Shown one piece after another: positions 1-4,588 of a stretch of DNA of 5,660 bases. Positions within the stretch are counted from its first letter, which is position 1; every line of letters begins with the position of its first letter. The translations under genes were made by a program, and so were the position numbers. A model generated the notes under the pieces. That model saw nothing but the letters and a program-made list of their open reading frames with translations. It was not told the DNA's origin and made no database searches. Source of the stretch: JdFR-22 sp046537735 (GTDB taxonomy: Archaea; Halobacteriota; Archaeoglobi; Archaeoglobales; Archaeoglobaceae); NCBI GenBank assembly GCA_046537735.1, contig JBKHKH010000128.1, forward strand, positions 1-5,660, in the 5' to 3' direction.

Positions 1-297
1 GGAGAAACCGAGAAGAATCTGGACATAATCTTTGAGAAAGCTGAAGGTAGTGAACTAATACTGTTTTTTGATGAAGCTGATGCCTTATTTGGAAAAAGGA
101 GTGAGATTAAGGAAGCACACCATAGATACGCTAACACGGAGATCGATTACGTTCTCCAAAAGGCGGAAAGCAACGAAGGCATTACTATTCTCGCTGTTGA
201 TCAGGATAGAGTTATGGAATCTCTACTGAGGAGGATGCACTACATTATCGACCTTTCATCTTCAGCTGAAGATGAGGAAGATGAAGACGATGCTTGA
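1..297 (+). CDS. AAA+ ATPase, C-terminal fragment (5' end outside window)
   Basis: Partial gene, open from base 1 in frame 1, with 98 visible residues before TGA at 295-297. The visible part is the second half of an AAA+ nucleotide-binding domain. GETEKNL (1-7) is the strand/helix segment after Walker A. LILFFDEADALFGKRSE (19-35) is Walker B with catalytic D24/E25, followed by the AHHRYAN segment (39-45) typical of the AAA+ subfamily whose members carry 'DEADALFGKRSEVKDAHDRYAN'. LLRRM (75-79) holds the arginine-finger position. Walker A lies upstream of the window. Two oddities: the sensor-1 stretch, usually ILATN, reads ILAVDQ (63-68), and the protein stops right after the RRMHYIIDL strand. 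A lid domain is therefore absent and is replaced by a 13-residue Ser/acidic tail (SSSAEDEEDEDDA). Family members act as ring ATPases remodelling protein complexes; the substrate cannot be told here. It may be a specialised or decaying paralogue. Confidence 0.85.
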   Translation, partial: GETEKNLDIIFEKAEGSELILFFDEADALFGKRSEIKEAHHRYANTEIDYVLQKAESNEGITILAVDQDRVMESLLRRMHYIIDLSSSAEDEEDEDDA

Positions 298-318
298 AAA
301 CAGTGAAATCTCTAAGTT

Positions 319-324
319 GGAGGT
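319..324 (+). promoter_or_regulatory. Shine-Dalgarno sequence for the repeat protein
   Basis: GGAGGT lies 14 nt before the ATG at 339, which is long for a ribosome binding site. It still favours 339 over the downstream in-frame ATGs at 366 and 375, which have no such motif in front. An in-frame TAA at 336-338 directly precedes ATG 339, so the gene cannot start further upstream. Confidence 0.5.
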
Positions 325-338
325 ACATTGGTATCTAA

Positions 339-1523
339 ATGTTTAAGTATCTGAATTCTTCATTAATGTTTAAAATGAATGTTAAAACCTTCCTGAGCAT
401 AATCACCCTGTTCTCATTGGGATTAATCTCTGTGATCGGTGTTAGCGCTGCTCCATCAGCTTTGCCTCCGCAAGAGGAGTGGAACAAGACTTTTGGCGGC
501 TCAAGAGATGAGATATTTACCAGTGTCCAGCAGACCTCTGATGGAGGTTTTGTGGTGGCAGGTATTACACAGTCTTTCGGTGATGGCAGCAGTAATGCAT
601 GGCTGGTGAAAACCGACTCTTCAGGAAATGAGGAGTGGAACCGGACCTTTGGGGGACCGCTTGAAGATGAAGCTCAGGCAGTGAAGCAGACATATGATGG
701 AGGATACATACTTGTGGGCCGAACGAGTTCCTATGGCACCTCTAAGGACCTCTGGCTAATCAAAACAGATCCCTCAGGAAATGAGGAGTGGAACAAGACC
801 GTACCGGGATTTCAATTTGAGGTGTTGCGCTCATTGATTCTCACTGAGGATGAAGAGTACATTTTTGTTGGCGAGGTTGGTGACCAGAGATACAGCGATC
901 TACTGCTGGTGAAAACGGACACTTCTGGGGATGAGGAGTGGAACAAGACTCTCGGCGGCACGGTGGGAGAATACTCTCATTCAGTATATCAGTTAACTGA
1001 TGGTTATATAATAGCAGGCCATAAATGCAGCAGTGAAACCAGTTGCGATGCCTGGTTGAAGGAGGTGGACCTGGAAGGAAACGAGACGTGGAACAAAACA
1101 TATGGAGGGAAAGATTTTGACGCTGTAGCTTCAGTCCATCAGACCGGAGACGGAGGATATGTAATCGCAGGCTTCACCCGATCTTATGGTGAAGGCAGGA
1201 ATGACATGTGGGTTATAAAGACGAACTCCTCAGGTGGAGAAGAGTGGAACAAGACCATAGGCGGGATCATGGATGACGCTGCAACCTCGGTACAGCAGAC
1301 AACAGACGGAGGATACATAGTTGCCGGCTTCAAAACATCCGTCTTCGAGGGCAAAAAGAACGTGGATGCGATGCTTATCAAACTATCTCCAGCTCTTCCT
1401 CAAAACACCAGCACACCCGATTTAACCCCGTCCCCTGAACCAGTTGGTACAGCAGGTTTTAAAGGGTTGCTGGCGATAACAGGTCTGGTCGCTGGAGCCT
1501 ATCTTCTAAGAAGAGGTGTTTAA
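339..1523 (+). CDS. Secreted six-repeat (EEWNKTxGG) protein with PGF-CTERM-like sorting tail
   Basis: A 394-residue exported protein, probably cell-surface; function unknown. The N-terminus is a signal peptide: Lys-containing n-region, hydrophobic stretch about residues 17-35, likely cleavage near VSA-A (36-38). The body is six tandem repeats, each opening with (E/T)WN(K/R)T. The key Trp sits at 48, 100, 151, 201, 251 and 303, a 50-52 residue period. Each unit follows the pattern WNKTxGG...VxQTxDGGYxxAG...WLxKTDxSGxE, as expected for a beta-propeller-like fold (inference). Sequons N49, N101, N152, N202, N248, N252, N296, N304 and N356 suggest heavy N-glycosylation. The third repeat is degenerate (VPGF, DEEY). 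The fourth carries the only two cysteines of the repeat body, C230 and C236. A Pro/Thr/Ser linker (351-370) leads to AGF, a transmembrane segment and RRGV, resembling archaeal PGF-CTERM signals cut by archaeosortase, with Ala for Pro. The start could also be 366 or 375. Confidence 0.85.
   Translation: MFKYLNSSLMFKMNVKTFLSIITLFSLGLISVIGVSAAPSALPPQEEWNKTFGGSRDEIFTSVQQTSDGGFVVAGITQSFGDGSSNAWLVKTDSSGNEEWNRTFGGPLEDEAQAVKQTYDGGYILVGRTSSYGTSKDLWLIKTDPSGNEEWNKTVPGFQFEVLRSLILTEDEEYIFVGEVGDQRYSDLLLVKTDTSGDEEWNKTLGGTVGEYSHSVYQLTDGYIIAGHKCSSETSCDAWLKEVDLEGNETWNKTYGGKDFDAVASVHQTGDGGYVIAGFTRSYGEGRNDMWVIKTNSSGGEEWNKTIGGIMDDAATSVQQTTDGGYIVAGFKTSVFEGKKNVDAMLIKLSPALPQNTSTPDLTPSPEPVGTAGFKGLLAITGLVAGAYLLRRGV
474..1256 (+). 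repeat. Six in-frame coding repeats, about 150-156 bp each
   Basis: Units open at 474, 630, 783, 933, 1083 and 1239 with GAG GAG TGG AAC AAG AC or a near copy. The 474, 783 and 933 copies share this 17-mer exactly. The 630 copy has AACCGGAC and the 1083 copy has GAGACGTGGAACAAAAC. Spacing is 156, 153, 150, 150 and 156 bp, always a multiple of three. Conserved codons rather than only conserved residues point to internal duplication of one module followed by drift. The interval runs from the first to the last repeat opening. Confidence 0.85.
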
Positions 1524-1575
1524 ACCCTGTATTTCTCTTCGACTGGCCGATTGCCTTTTGAAGACATTGATAAAA

Positions 1576-1583
1576 TTTTAAAT
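1576..1583 (+). promoter_or_regulatory. TATA box for vapB (leaderless promoter)
   Basis: TTTTAAAT is centred about 26 bp before ATG 1606, with an A-rich BRE-like stretch (GATAAAA) just upstream. No Shine-Dalgarno sequence precedes the ATG. This is the spacing expected when transcription starts at, or within a base or two of, the start codon. A second AT-rich stretch (1587-1593) lies too close to serve as the TATA box of a leaderless start. Confidence 0.55.
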
Positions 1584-1605
1584 CAGTTAAATAAACATAT
1601 TTTGT

Positions 1606-1827
1606 ATGGGGCACAAGACTTTGACCGTATCTGAAGATGCTTATAATGCTTTAAGAAAGCAGAAACGTAAGAATGAGTCTTTTAGTGAAGTGATATTAAG
1701 AATAACCAGTAAATCGAGCTTGTTAGATTATCTGAGGTCAACAGAATTTCCTGAAGACCTTTCGAACGGGATCGAAGAGGTCTACGGATCAAGAGAACAC
1801 ATCAAAGGTAGAAAAGTCAACATTTAG
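1606..1827 (+). CDS. vapB: VapB-type antitoxin (DUF217/UPF0330 family)
   Basis: A 73-residue antitoxin that would bind and neutralise the PIN toxin encoded 26 nt downstream and repress their shared promoter. The N-terminal KTLTVSEDAYNALRKQKRKNESFSEVI pattern (residues 4-30) is the hallmark of the archaeal VapB DUF217 family: a short DNA-binding beta strand, a helix, then an 'ESFSEVI' second helix. The C-terminal half (about 36-73) is charged (FPEDLSNGIEEVYGSREHIKGRKVNI region) and would be the toxin-binding tail. Length is typical for the family. The start at 1606 is set by the TATA box about 26 bp upstream, since no ribosome binding site is visible. Autoregulation is known for such pairs; no clear palindromic operator is visible here. 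Confidence 0.88.
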   Translation: MGHKTLTVSEDAYNALRKQKRKNESFSEVILRITSKSSLLDYLRSTEFPEDLSNGIEEVYGSREHIKGRKVNI

Positions 1828-1853
1828 TTGGTTTTGAATTAACTGGTGGTTGT

Positions 1854-2249
1854 ATGGTCTGTCTGGAAACCGATTTTCTGATTGCAGTTATGCGAAAGGA
1901 TGAAAAAGCAATGCAGAAACTAAAGGAGATGGTTGATAGAGACGAGAACCTGGCTACCACACCTATCAACGCTTCGGAATTATTTAAGGGAGTTTACCTC
2001 TTTGAAAACATCAATGAAAACCTCAAGAAAGTAAGAGGTATCCTCGGCAGAATGGACCTTCTCAGCTTCAATTTAGTCGCCTGCGACATTTACGGGAGAA
2101 CATATTCACAACTAAGAACAACAGGAGAGCCTACTGGAGAGTTTGACACTCTCATTGCTAGCATTGCCCTTTCCCATAACGAAAGAGTTGTTACCAGAAA
2201 TACCCAACACTTTAGTAGAGTTGAAGGACTTGAAATCGAAGAATGGTAA
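1854..2249 (+). CDS. vapC: VapC-type PIN-domain toxin ribonuclease
   Basis: A 131-residue PIN-domain protein, the toxin partner of vapB. PIN nucleases use a cluster of acidic residues to bind Mg2+/Mn2+ and cut RNA; archaeal and bacterial VapC proteins commonly target tRNA or rRNA. Visible acidic positions are D7 in the opening strand (LETDFLI), E42 (NASELFKG) and D98 (GEFDTLIASIAL). The fourth region is TRN (114-116) in VVTRNTQHFSRVEGL, where Asn replaces the Asp found in some relatives; this TRN/HFSR ending is normal for this VapC branch. All expected catalytic positions seem present, so the toxin looks active. It is in tandem with vapB (26-nt gap), and a GGTGGT motif lies 3 nt before the ATG, closer than usual. 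The target RNA cannot be predicted. Confidence 0.9.
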   Translation: MVCLETDFLIAVMRKDEKAMQKLKEMVDRDENLATTPINASELFKGVYLFENINENLKKVRGILGRMDLLSFNLVACDIYGRTYSQLRTTGEPTGEFDTLIASIALSHNERVVTRNTQHFSRVEGLEIEEW

Positions 2250-2254
2250 AGTTT

Positions 2255-2259
2255 GAGGT
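2255..2259 (+). promoter_or_regulatory. Shine-Dalgarno sequence deciding the reductase start
   Basis: GAGGT lies 5 nt before ATG 2265 and 8 nt before ATG 2268. It overlaps the in-frame TTG at 2253-2255, so that TTG is a poor start candidate and one of the two ATGs is the likely initiator. Confidence 0.6.
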
Positions 2260-2264
2260 TAAAA

Positions 2265-2975
2265 ATGATGGATAAAAGAATTGCAGTGGTAACCGGAGCC
2301 AACAAAGGCATTGGTTTAGAAATAGTTAAACAGCTGGCGGAAAAAGGGATTACAGCAGTGCTAACGTCCAGAGATGAGATCAAAGGTAAAAAAGCCAGTG
2401 AAGATCTAAAGAAGCATGGATTGGATGTGCTTTACCACCAACTGGACGTCACGGATGATTTAAGCATTAAAAGGCTGGCTGATTATGTAGAACACGAGCT
2501 GGGCAAGCTGGATATTCTGGTCAATAATGCGGGAATAAATATTGACGAAAACAAGAATACTCTCAATGTGGACATGGGGACCGTTAGAAAGACCATGGAG
2601 ACCAACTTCTATGGTCCCTTCAGGGTCTCTCAGGCACTACTCCCCTTGCTGCTGAAGAGTGATGATGCAAGGATAATAAACATATCCAGCGGTCTGGGGG
2701 CTCTCTCCTCACCCATTAGTGAGCATCATCCCTTCCCTGTATACAGCATCTCCAAAACTGCCCTTAACGCATTAACGGTGAATATGGCATCTGATCTGAG
2801 GAACACTAACGTAAAAGTGAATTCAGCATGTCCTGGCTGGGTCAGAACGGATATGGGAGGACCTCACGCTCATAAATCACCACAAGAAGGAGCGGATACT
2901 GCGGTATGGCTGGCCACCACACCTAATATACCATCTGGCAAATTCTTCAGGGAGAGAAAAGAAATTGAGTGGTAA
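2265..2975 (+). CDS. Short-chain dehydrogenase/reductase, carbonyl-reductase-like
   Basis: A classical SDR oxidoreductase of 236 residues (235 if ATG 2268 is used), a single Rossmann domain of normal length. Visible motifs: TGANKGIG (10-17) dinucleotide-binding loop; TSRD (34-37) after the second strand, whose Arg36 suggests NADP(H) preference; NNAG (87-90); N114 in TNFYGP; SS (141-142) containing the catalytic serine; and Y160-SIS-K164, the YxxxK pair. PGWVRTDMGG follows, then the FFRERKEIEW ending. TGANKGIG, TNFYGP and that ending resemble the carbonyl reductase branch of cytosolic, monomeric reductases of ketones, quinones or aldehydes; the actual substrate is unknown. The gene begins 15 nt after the vapC stop with its own ribosome binding site, so it is probably transcribed with vapBC. 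It converges with the eRF1-like gene, with 24 bp between stops. Confidence 0.9.
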   Translation: MMDKRIAVVTGANKGIGLEIVKQLAEKGITAVLTSRDEIKGKKASEDLKKHGLDVLYHQLDVTDDLSIKRLADYVEHELGKLDILVNNAGINIDENKNTLNVDMGTVRKTMETNFYGPFRVSQALLPLLLKSDDARIINISSGLGALSSPISEHHPFPVYSISKTALNALTVNMASDLRNTNVKVNSACPGWVRTDMGGPHAHKSPQEGADTAVWLATTPNIPSGKFFRERKEIEW

Positions 2976-2999
2976 ATTTTTAGTTAACTGAGCCTGACT
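2976..2999. terminator. Convergent intergenic gap with short T-run
   Basis: These 24 bases separate the stops of the reductase (+) and the eRF1-like gene (-). The T5 run directly after the reductase stop could serve as an archaeal oligo-T terminator for the plus-strand unit. No convincing hairpin is present, and no T-run serves the minus-strand gene. Confidence 0.25.
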
Positions 3000-4061
3000 T
3001 CAGTCCCTGTACCTTAGCAGGGCTGCAATGTGCCCCAAATCCCTTATCTCTTCATTCTCTGTGAAGTCTACTCTAGCTCCTGTCCGCTCTGCGAACTCGA
3101 TCAATTCTTCAGCTATATCGACTTCGGATGTCCTGTTCCCGCAGTAGGGGCATGTGGTTGAGTTCCCTTTCTCCACTACCTGACAGTGCTCGCAGATCCA
3201 TCCCTTAGCCCTGAAGTTGGTGTCCACCACCAGTACCTCAACCTGCCCCCTCTTCACCGCTTCAAGTGTATCTTTGACACCATATACAGCCAGACCCTCT
3301 TTCAATATCTCTTTTTTGACCTGCTTCATTAATTGGGAAAGCTGTTCTTCGTTTCTCTCTGCCATTATCTCCTGCGACTCTTTGATCAGCTCGTGCTGGT
3401 CATCGAAGTCTGAATCAACCACGGTCACCAAGTTATCCCTTAGGTTTTGGGGTAGCATGTCCTGGAACTCTTTTTTTGCCTGTCCTGGCCCGGCAAGTAT
3501 AATGGGTCCATCGGTCTCCTTCAGCTCGTTTATGACCTCTGTAAAGAAGGCTTGAATACTCTCCTCTCTCAATCTCTGAAACCTGGGCTGGGACCACCCT
3601 CCTTTCTTGTGTTTGCTGATTATATCTGCAGTGACGTCATCCTGCTCAGACACCTCCCCGCAGGAAACTGAGAATATCCTGGCGTGGTTGGTGGAGAGCA
3701 AGACCAGATCATAGTCACTCCACTCATCATAGAGCTCGGTTAAGGGGCGGATATACGGTGAAGTATCCACAATCAAAGCATTACCTGGCTTAACGGGTAA
3801 ATCGATGGTCTTGAAATAGTTGTTCTTATGGGAAGCAAATACAGCCACATCGAACTTATCGCTAACACTCTTCTCTAACTGTTCCATGGTCTTATCGAAG
3901 TTCTTGAGCTCGTCACCTCTCAGGACAGAGCGAATCTTTCTTACCCTGCGGGGAATAAAGCTTGAATCCTCTCCATCGAAATACAGGGTAACGAATGTGT
4001 CCATGCTTTCCTTATCGTAAATAGAGGAGAGCTCCCGGATATCTTCTCTGCAGGCATCCAT
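3000..4061 (-). CDS. eRF1-like protein of the baeRF/Vms1 group (probable peptidyl-tRNA hydrolase)
   Basis: A 353-residue homologue of archaeal/eukaryal release factor 1. Residues 1-110 form an N-terminal region unlike the codon-recognition domain of aRF1 (no NIKS motif seen). From about 113 comes a domain-2-like strand pattern (DYDLVLLSTNHARIF) and the key loop KHKKGGWSQPRFQRLREE (150-167). This aligns with GGQSARRFERL of aRF1, but Trp156 takes the place of the catalytic Gln, and a Gln lies two residues later (Q158). From about 255 (YGVKDTLEAVKRGQVEVLVVD) is a domain-3 fold with C290-x2-C293 and C304-x2-C307, a zinc site also known from aRF1, and an aRF1-like end (IAALLRYRD). Such GGxxQ loops occur in the baeRF/Vms1 relatives, which release peptides from stalled ribosomes. 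That role is inferred; stop-codon release is unlikely. The start is supported by a TATA box about 27 bp upstream. Confidence 0.82.
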   Translation of the reverse strand: MDACREDIRELSSIYDKESMDTFVTLYFDGEDSSFIPRRVRKIRSVLRGDELKNFDKTMEQLEKSVSDKFDVAVFASHKNNYFKTIDLPVKPGNALIVDTSPYIRPLTELYDEWSDYDLVLLSTNHARIFSVSCGEVSEQDDVTADIISKHKKGGWSQPRFQRLREESIQAFFTEVINELKETDGPIILAGPGQAKKEFQDMLPQNLRDNLVTVVDSDFDDQHELIKESQEIMAERNEEQLSQLMKQVKKEILKEGLAVYGVKDTLEAVKRGQVEVLVVDTNFRAKGWICEHCQVVEKGNSTTCPYCGNRTSEVDIAEELIEFAERTGARVDFTENEEIRDLGHIAALLRYRD

Positions 4062-4084
4062 ACGTTACAGGAGTAGTTCTCCAT

Positions 4085-4092
4085 TATTTAAT
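4085..4092 (-). promoter_or_regulatory. TATA box for the eRF1-like gene (leaderless promoter)
   Basis: On the minus strand ATTAAATA is centred about 27 bp before the first base of the ATG at 4061, with AAGATT upstream as a possible BRE. The only purine-rich site before the ATG (GGAGA, 4078-4082) is 16 nt away, too far for a ribosome binding site. A transcript starting at or next to the ATG is the simplest reading. Confidence 0.5.
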
Positions 4093-4105
4093 CTTAATCT
4101 ACCTT

Positions 4106-4157
4106 AATAATTAAACATTAACAATCGAAAGTTATTTAAATGATTAAACATTAACAA
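4106..4157. repeat. 15-bp exact direct repeat in divergent promoter region
   Basis: ATTAAACATTAACAA occurs at 4110-4124 and again at 4143-4157. Extended leftward the match is AATRATTAAACATTAACAA, 19 bp with one mismatch (4106-4124 and 4139-4157). The copies are 33 bp apart, about three helical turns, so they would lie on nearly the same face of the DNA. They flank a TATA-like box (4133-4140) that points at the cysteine-rich small gene. A pair of operator half-sites is the natural suggestion. AT-rich composition makes chance more likely than in average DNA. Confidence 0.6.
4133..4140 (+). promoter_or_regulatory. Putative TATA box for the cysteine-rich small gene
   Basis: TATTTAAA preceded by CGAAAGT, a BRE-like stretch. 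Transcription would begin near 4160-4165, giving a leader of about 48 nt before ATG 4211. That agrees with this gene having a Shine-Dalgarno-like sequence, unlike its apparently leaderless neighbours. Confidence 0.4.
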
Positions 4158-4182
4158 CTGAGAAGAAAAATTGTTTGACTTA

Positions 4183-4203
4183 ACTCCAAAAAAAAGTGGG
4201 GGT
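4183..4203 (+). promoter_or_regulatory. Ribosome binding site, possibly masked by a small hairpin
   Basis: GTGGGGGT (4196-4203) ends 7 nt before ATG 4211 and resembles the anti-16S tail complement (GG-GGT core). ACTCC (4183-4187) can pair with GGGGT (4199-4203) across an 11-nt loop that includes eight A residues, using one G-U pair. That would cover the site. The helix is only 5 bp, so masking is speculative. Confidence 0.35.
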
Positions 4204-4210
4204 CTAAGGT

Positions 4211-4375
4211 ATGGTTACCTGTAAGGAGTGCATATACTGCAGGATACTGGCTACATGCTGGGTATGTAAAAAGGACCGTAACGGAAAGATCAGAAGTTTA
4301 AAAGAGCTGGAAGCAGAAGATGTGGAGAATTGCACTCACTTTACCAATGACAAACTGATAAACATTTTAAGTTAG
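4211..4375 (+). CDS. Small cysteine-rich protein, 54 residues, probable metal-binding
   Basis: I do not recognise the family. The frame runs from ATG 4211 to TAG 4373-4375. The first 19 residues hold five cysteines in the pattern C4-x2-C7-x2-C10-x5-C16-x2-C19 (MVTCKECIYC, then TCWVCKK). A sixth, C41, sits in ENCTHF with H43 two residues on. This is an ordered set of ligands for one or two zinc ions or an iron-sulfur site, not random coding. Residues 28-39 (RSLKELEAEDVE) look like a charged helix. Support for a real gene: a ribosome-binding-site-like GTGGGGGT 7 nt upstream, a TATA-like box about 70 bp upstream, no competing feature, and good codon use. It is divergent from the eRF1-like gene and convergent with tRNA-Pro. 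It may act as a zinc-ribbon regulator or adaptor, but function is unknown. Confidence 0.68.
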   Translation: MVTCKECIYCRILATCWVCKKDRNGKIRSLKELEAEDVENCTHFTNDKLINILS

Positions 4376-4400
4376 TATTCCCTTATTCTATTCTACTTTT
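4376..4400 (+). terminator. Pyrimidine-rich tail after the cysteine-rich gene
   Basis: Right after the stop codon is a pyrimidine-rich stretch with short T-runs (CCCTTATTCTATTC, then CTTTTG). Archaeal polymerases stop at such T-rich tracts without a hairpin. It lies between this gene and the opposing tRNA terminator. Confidence 0.3.
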
Positions 4401-4416
4401 GATTTACCCACCATCT

Positions 4417-4443
4417 TAAAAAAATAAGCAGCTGATAGCTGCT
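4417..4443 (-). terminator. Hairpin plus T-run terminator of tRNA-Pro
   Basis: Read on the minus strand, AGCAGCT-ATC-AGCTGCT (4443 to 4427) is a perfect 7-bp stem with a 3-nt loop, followed by TATTTTTTTAA containing T7 (4424 to 4418). It begins about 19 nt after the tRNA discriminator base. It resembles a bacterial intrinsic terminator, and its T-run alone would suffice for archaeal RNA polymerase. Confidence 0.65.
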
Positions 4444-4454
4444 CTTTAGAGAGC
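4441..4454 (-). other. Second small stem in the tRNA trailer
   Basis: GCTCT-TTAG-AGAGC on the plus strand is a 5-bp stem with a 4-nt loop, 7 nt past the tRNA 3' end. It shares bases 4441-4443 with the terminator stem, so the two cannot both form completely. It could mark the 3' trailer for processing or be incidental. Confidence 0.35.
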
Positions 4455-4461
4455 TTGGGGA

Positions 4462-4564
4462 TGGGGCCGCCGAGATTCGAACTCGGGTCTCCAGCAGTTT
4501 GGACCGACCAGTTATGGCTCCGGTTCCCCAAGCTGAGAGGATATCCAGGCTACCCTACGGCCCC
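4462..4564 (-). tRNA. tRNA-Pro (GGG anticodon) with an intron
   Basis: Read on the minus strand, 5' base at 4564. Acceptor GGGGCCG (4564-4558) pairs perfectly with CGGCCCC (4469-4463). U8 A9 follow, then a D-arm GGGT...GCCTGGAT...TCCT, anticodon stem TCAGC/GCTGG (one G-U pair), a 4-nt variable loop AGAC, and T-arm CCGAG-TTCGAAT-CTCGG. The discriminator is A (4462). CCA is not encoded. The anticodon loop is UUGGGG plus U38, giving anticodon GGG (4529-4527) followed by G37, as usual for proline tRNAs. It reads CCC and CCU codons. The mature RNA is 74 nt, made of exons 4564-4526 and 4496-4462. The gene is divergent from pyrB, with about 110 bp between starts. Confidence 0.93.
4497..4525 (-). other. 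Archaeal tRNA intron, 29 nt, bulge-helix-bulge
   Basis: The intron sits between positions 37 and 38, the canonical archaeal site. The folding is textbook: central 4-bp helix UUGG (32-35) with CCAA, a 3-nt bulge GGA on the 5' side cut as GG^A, a 3-nt bulge ACU on the 3' side cut as AC^U38, the anticodon stem outside, and ACCG/CGGU as the inner helix. The inner stem can extend through GCCA-TAAC-TGGT after a GA bulge. The tRNA splicing endonuease would remove it. It is too short to encode an endonuclease. Confidence 0.9.
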
Positions 4565-4588
4565 TTGGAGATGTGTATTTGGGCTCAG

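Noticed and set aside
841..1101. Reverse-strand open frame inside the repeat protein
   Set aside because: It is antisense to conserved repeats, rich in Cys/Pro/His as shadow frames are, and has no promoter or family look. The same holds for 1184-1381 and 2090-2383.
2253..2264. TTG start for the reductase at 2253
   Set aside because: The TTG overlaps the GAGGT ribosome binding site; ATG 2265/2268 have proper spacing.
2229..2975. VapC and the reductase both end in Glu/Ile-Trp (LEIEEW and KEIEW)
   Set aside because: Both endings are ordinary for their own families, so the likeness is coincidence and not a shared tag.
2987..3004. ACTGA...TCAGT inverted repeat between the converging genes
   Set aside because: Only 5 bp with an 8-nt loop, not followed by a T-run on either strand; too weak for a terminator.
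3217..3555. Plus-strand open frame inside the eRF1-like gene (and 3820-4020)
   Set aside because: Ser/Thr-rich shadow of a well-supported gene with recognisable domains on the other strand.
4089..4100. Tandem hexamer TAATCT x2
   Set aside because: A short repeat in AT-rich promoter DNA, part of which is the TATA/BRE region of the eRF1-like gene; two copies are not enough to suggest an iteron.
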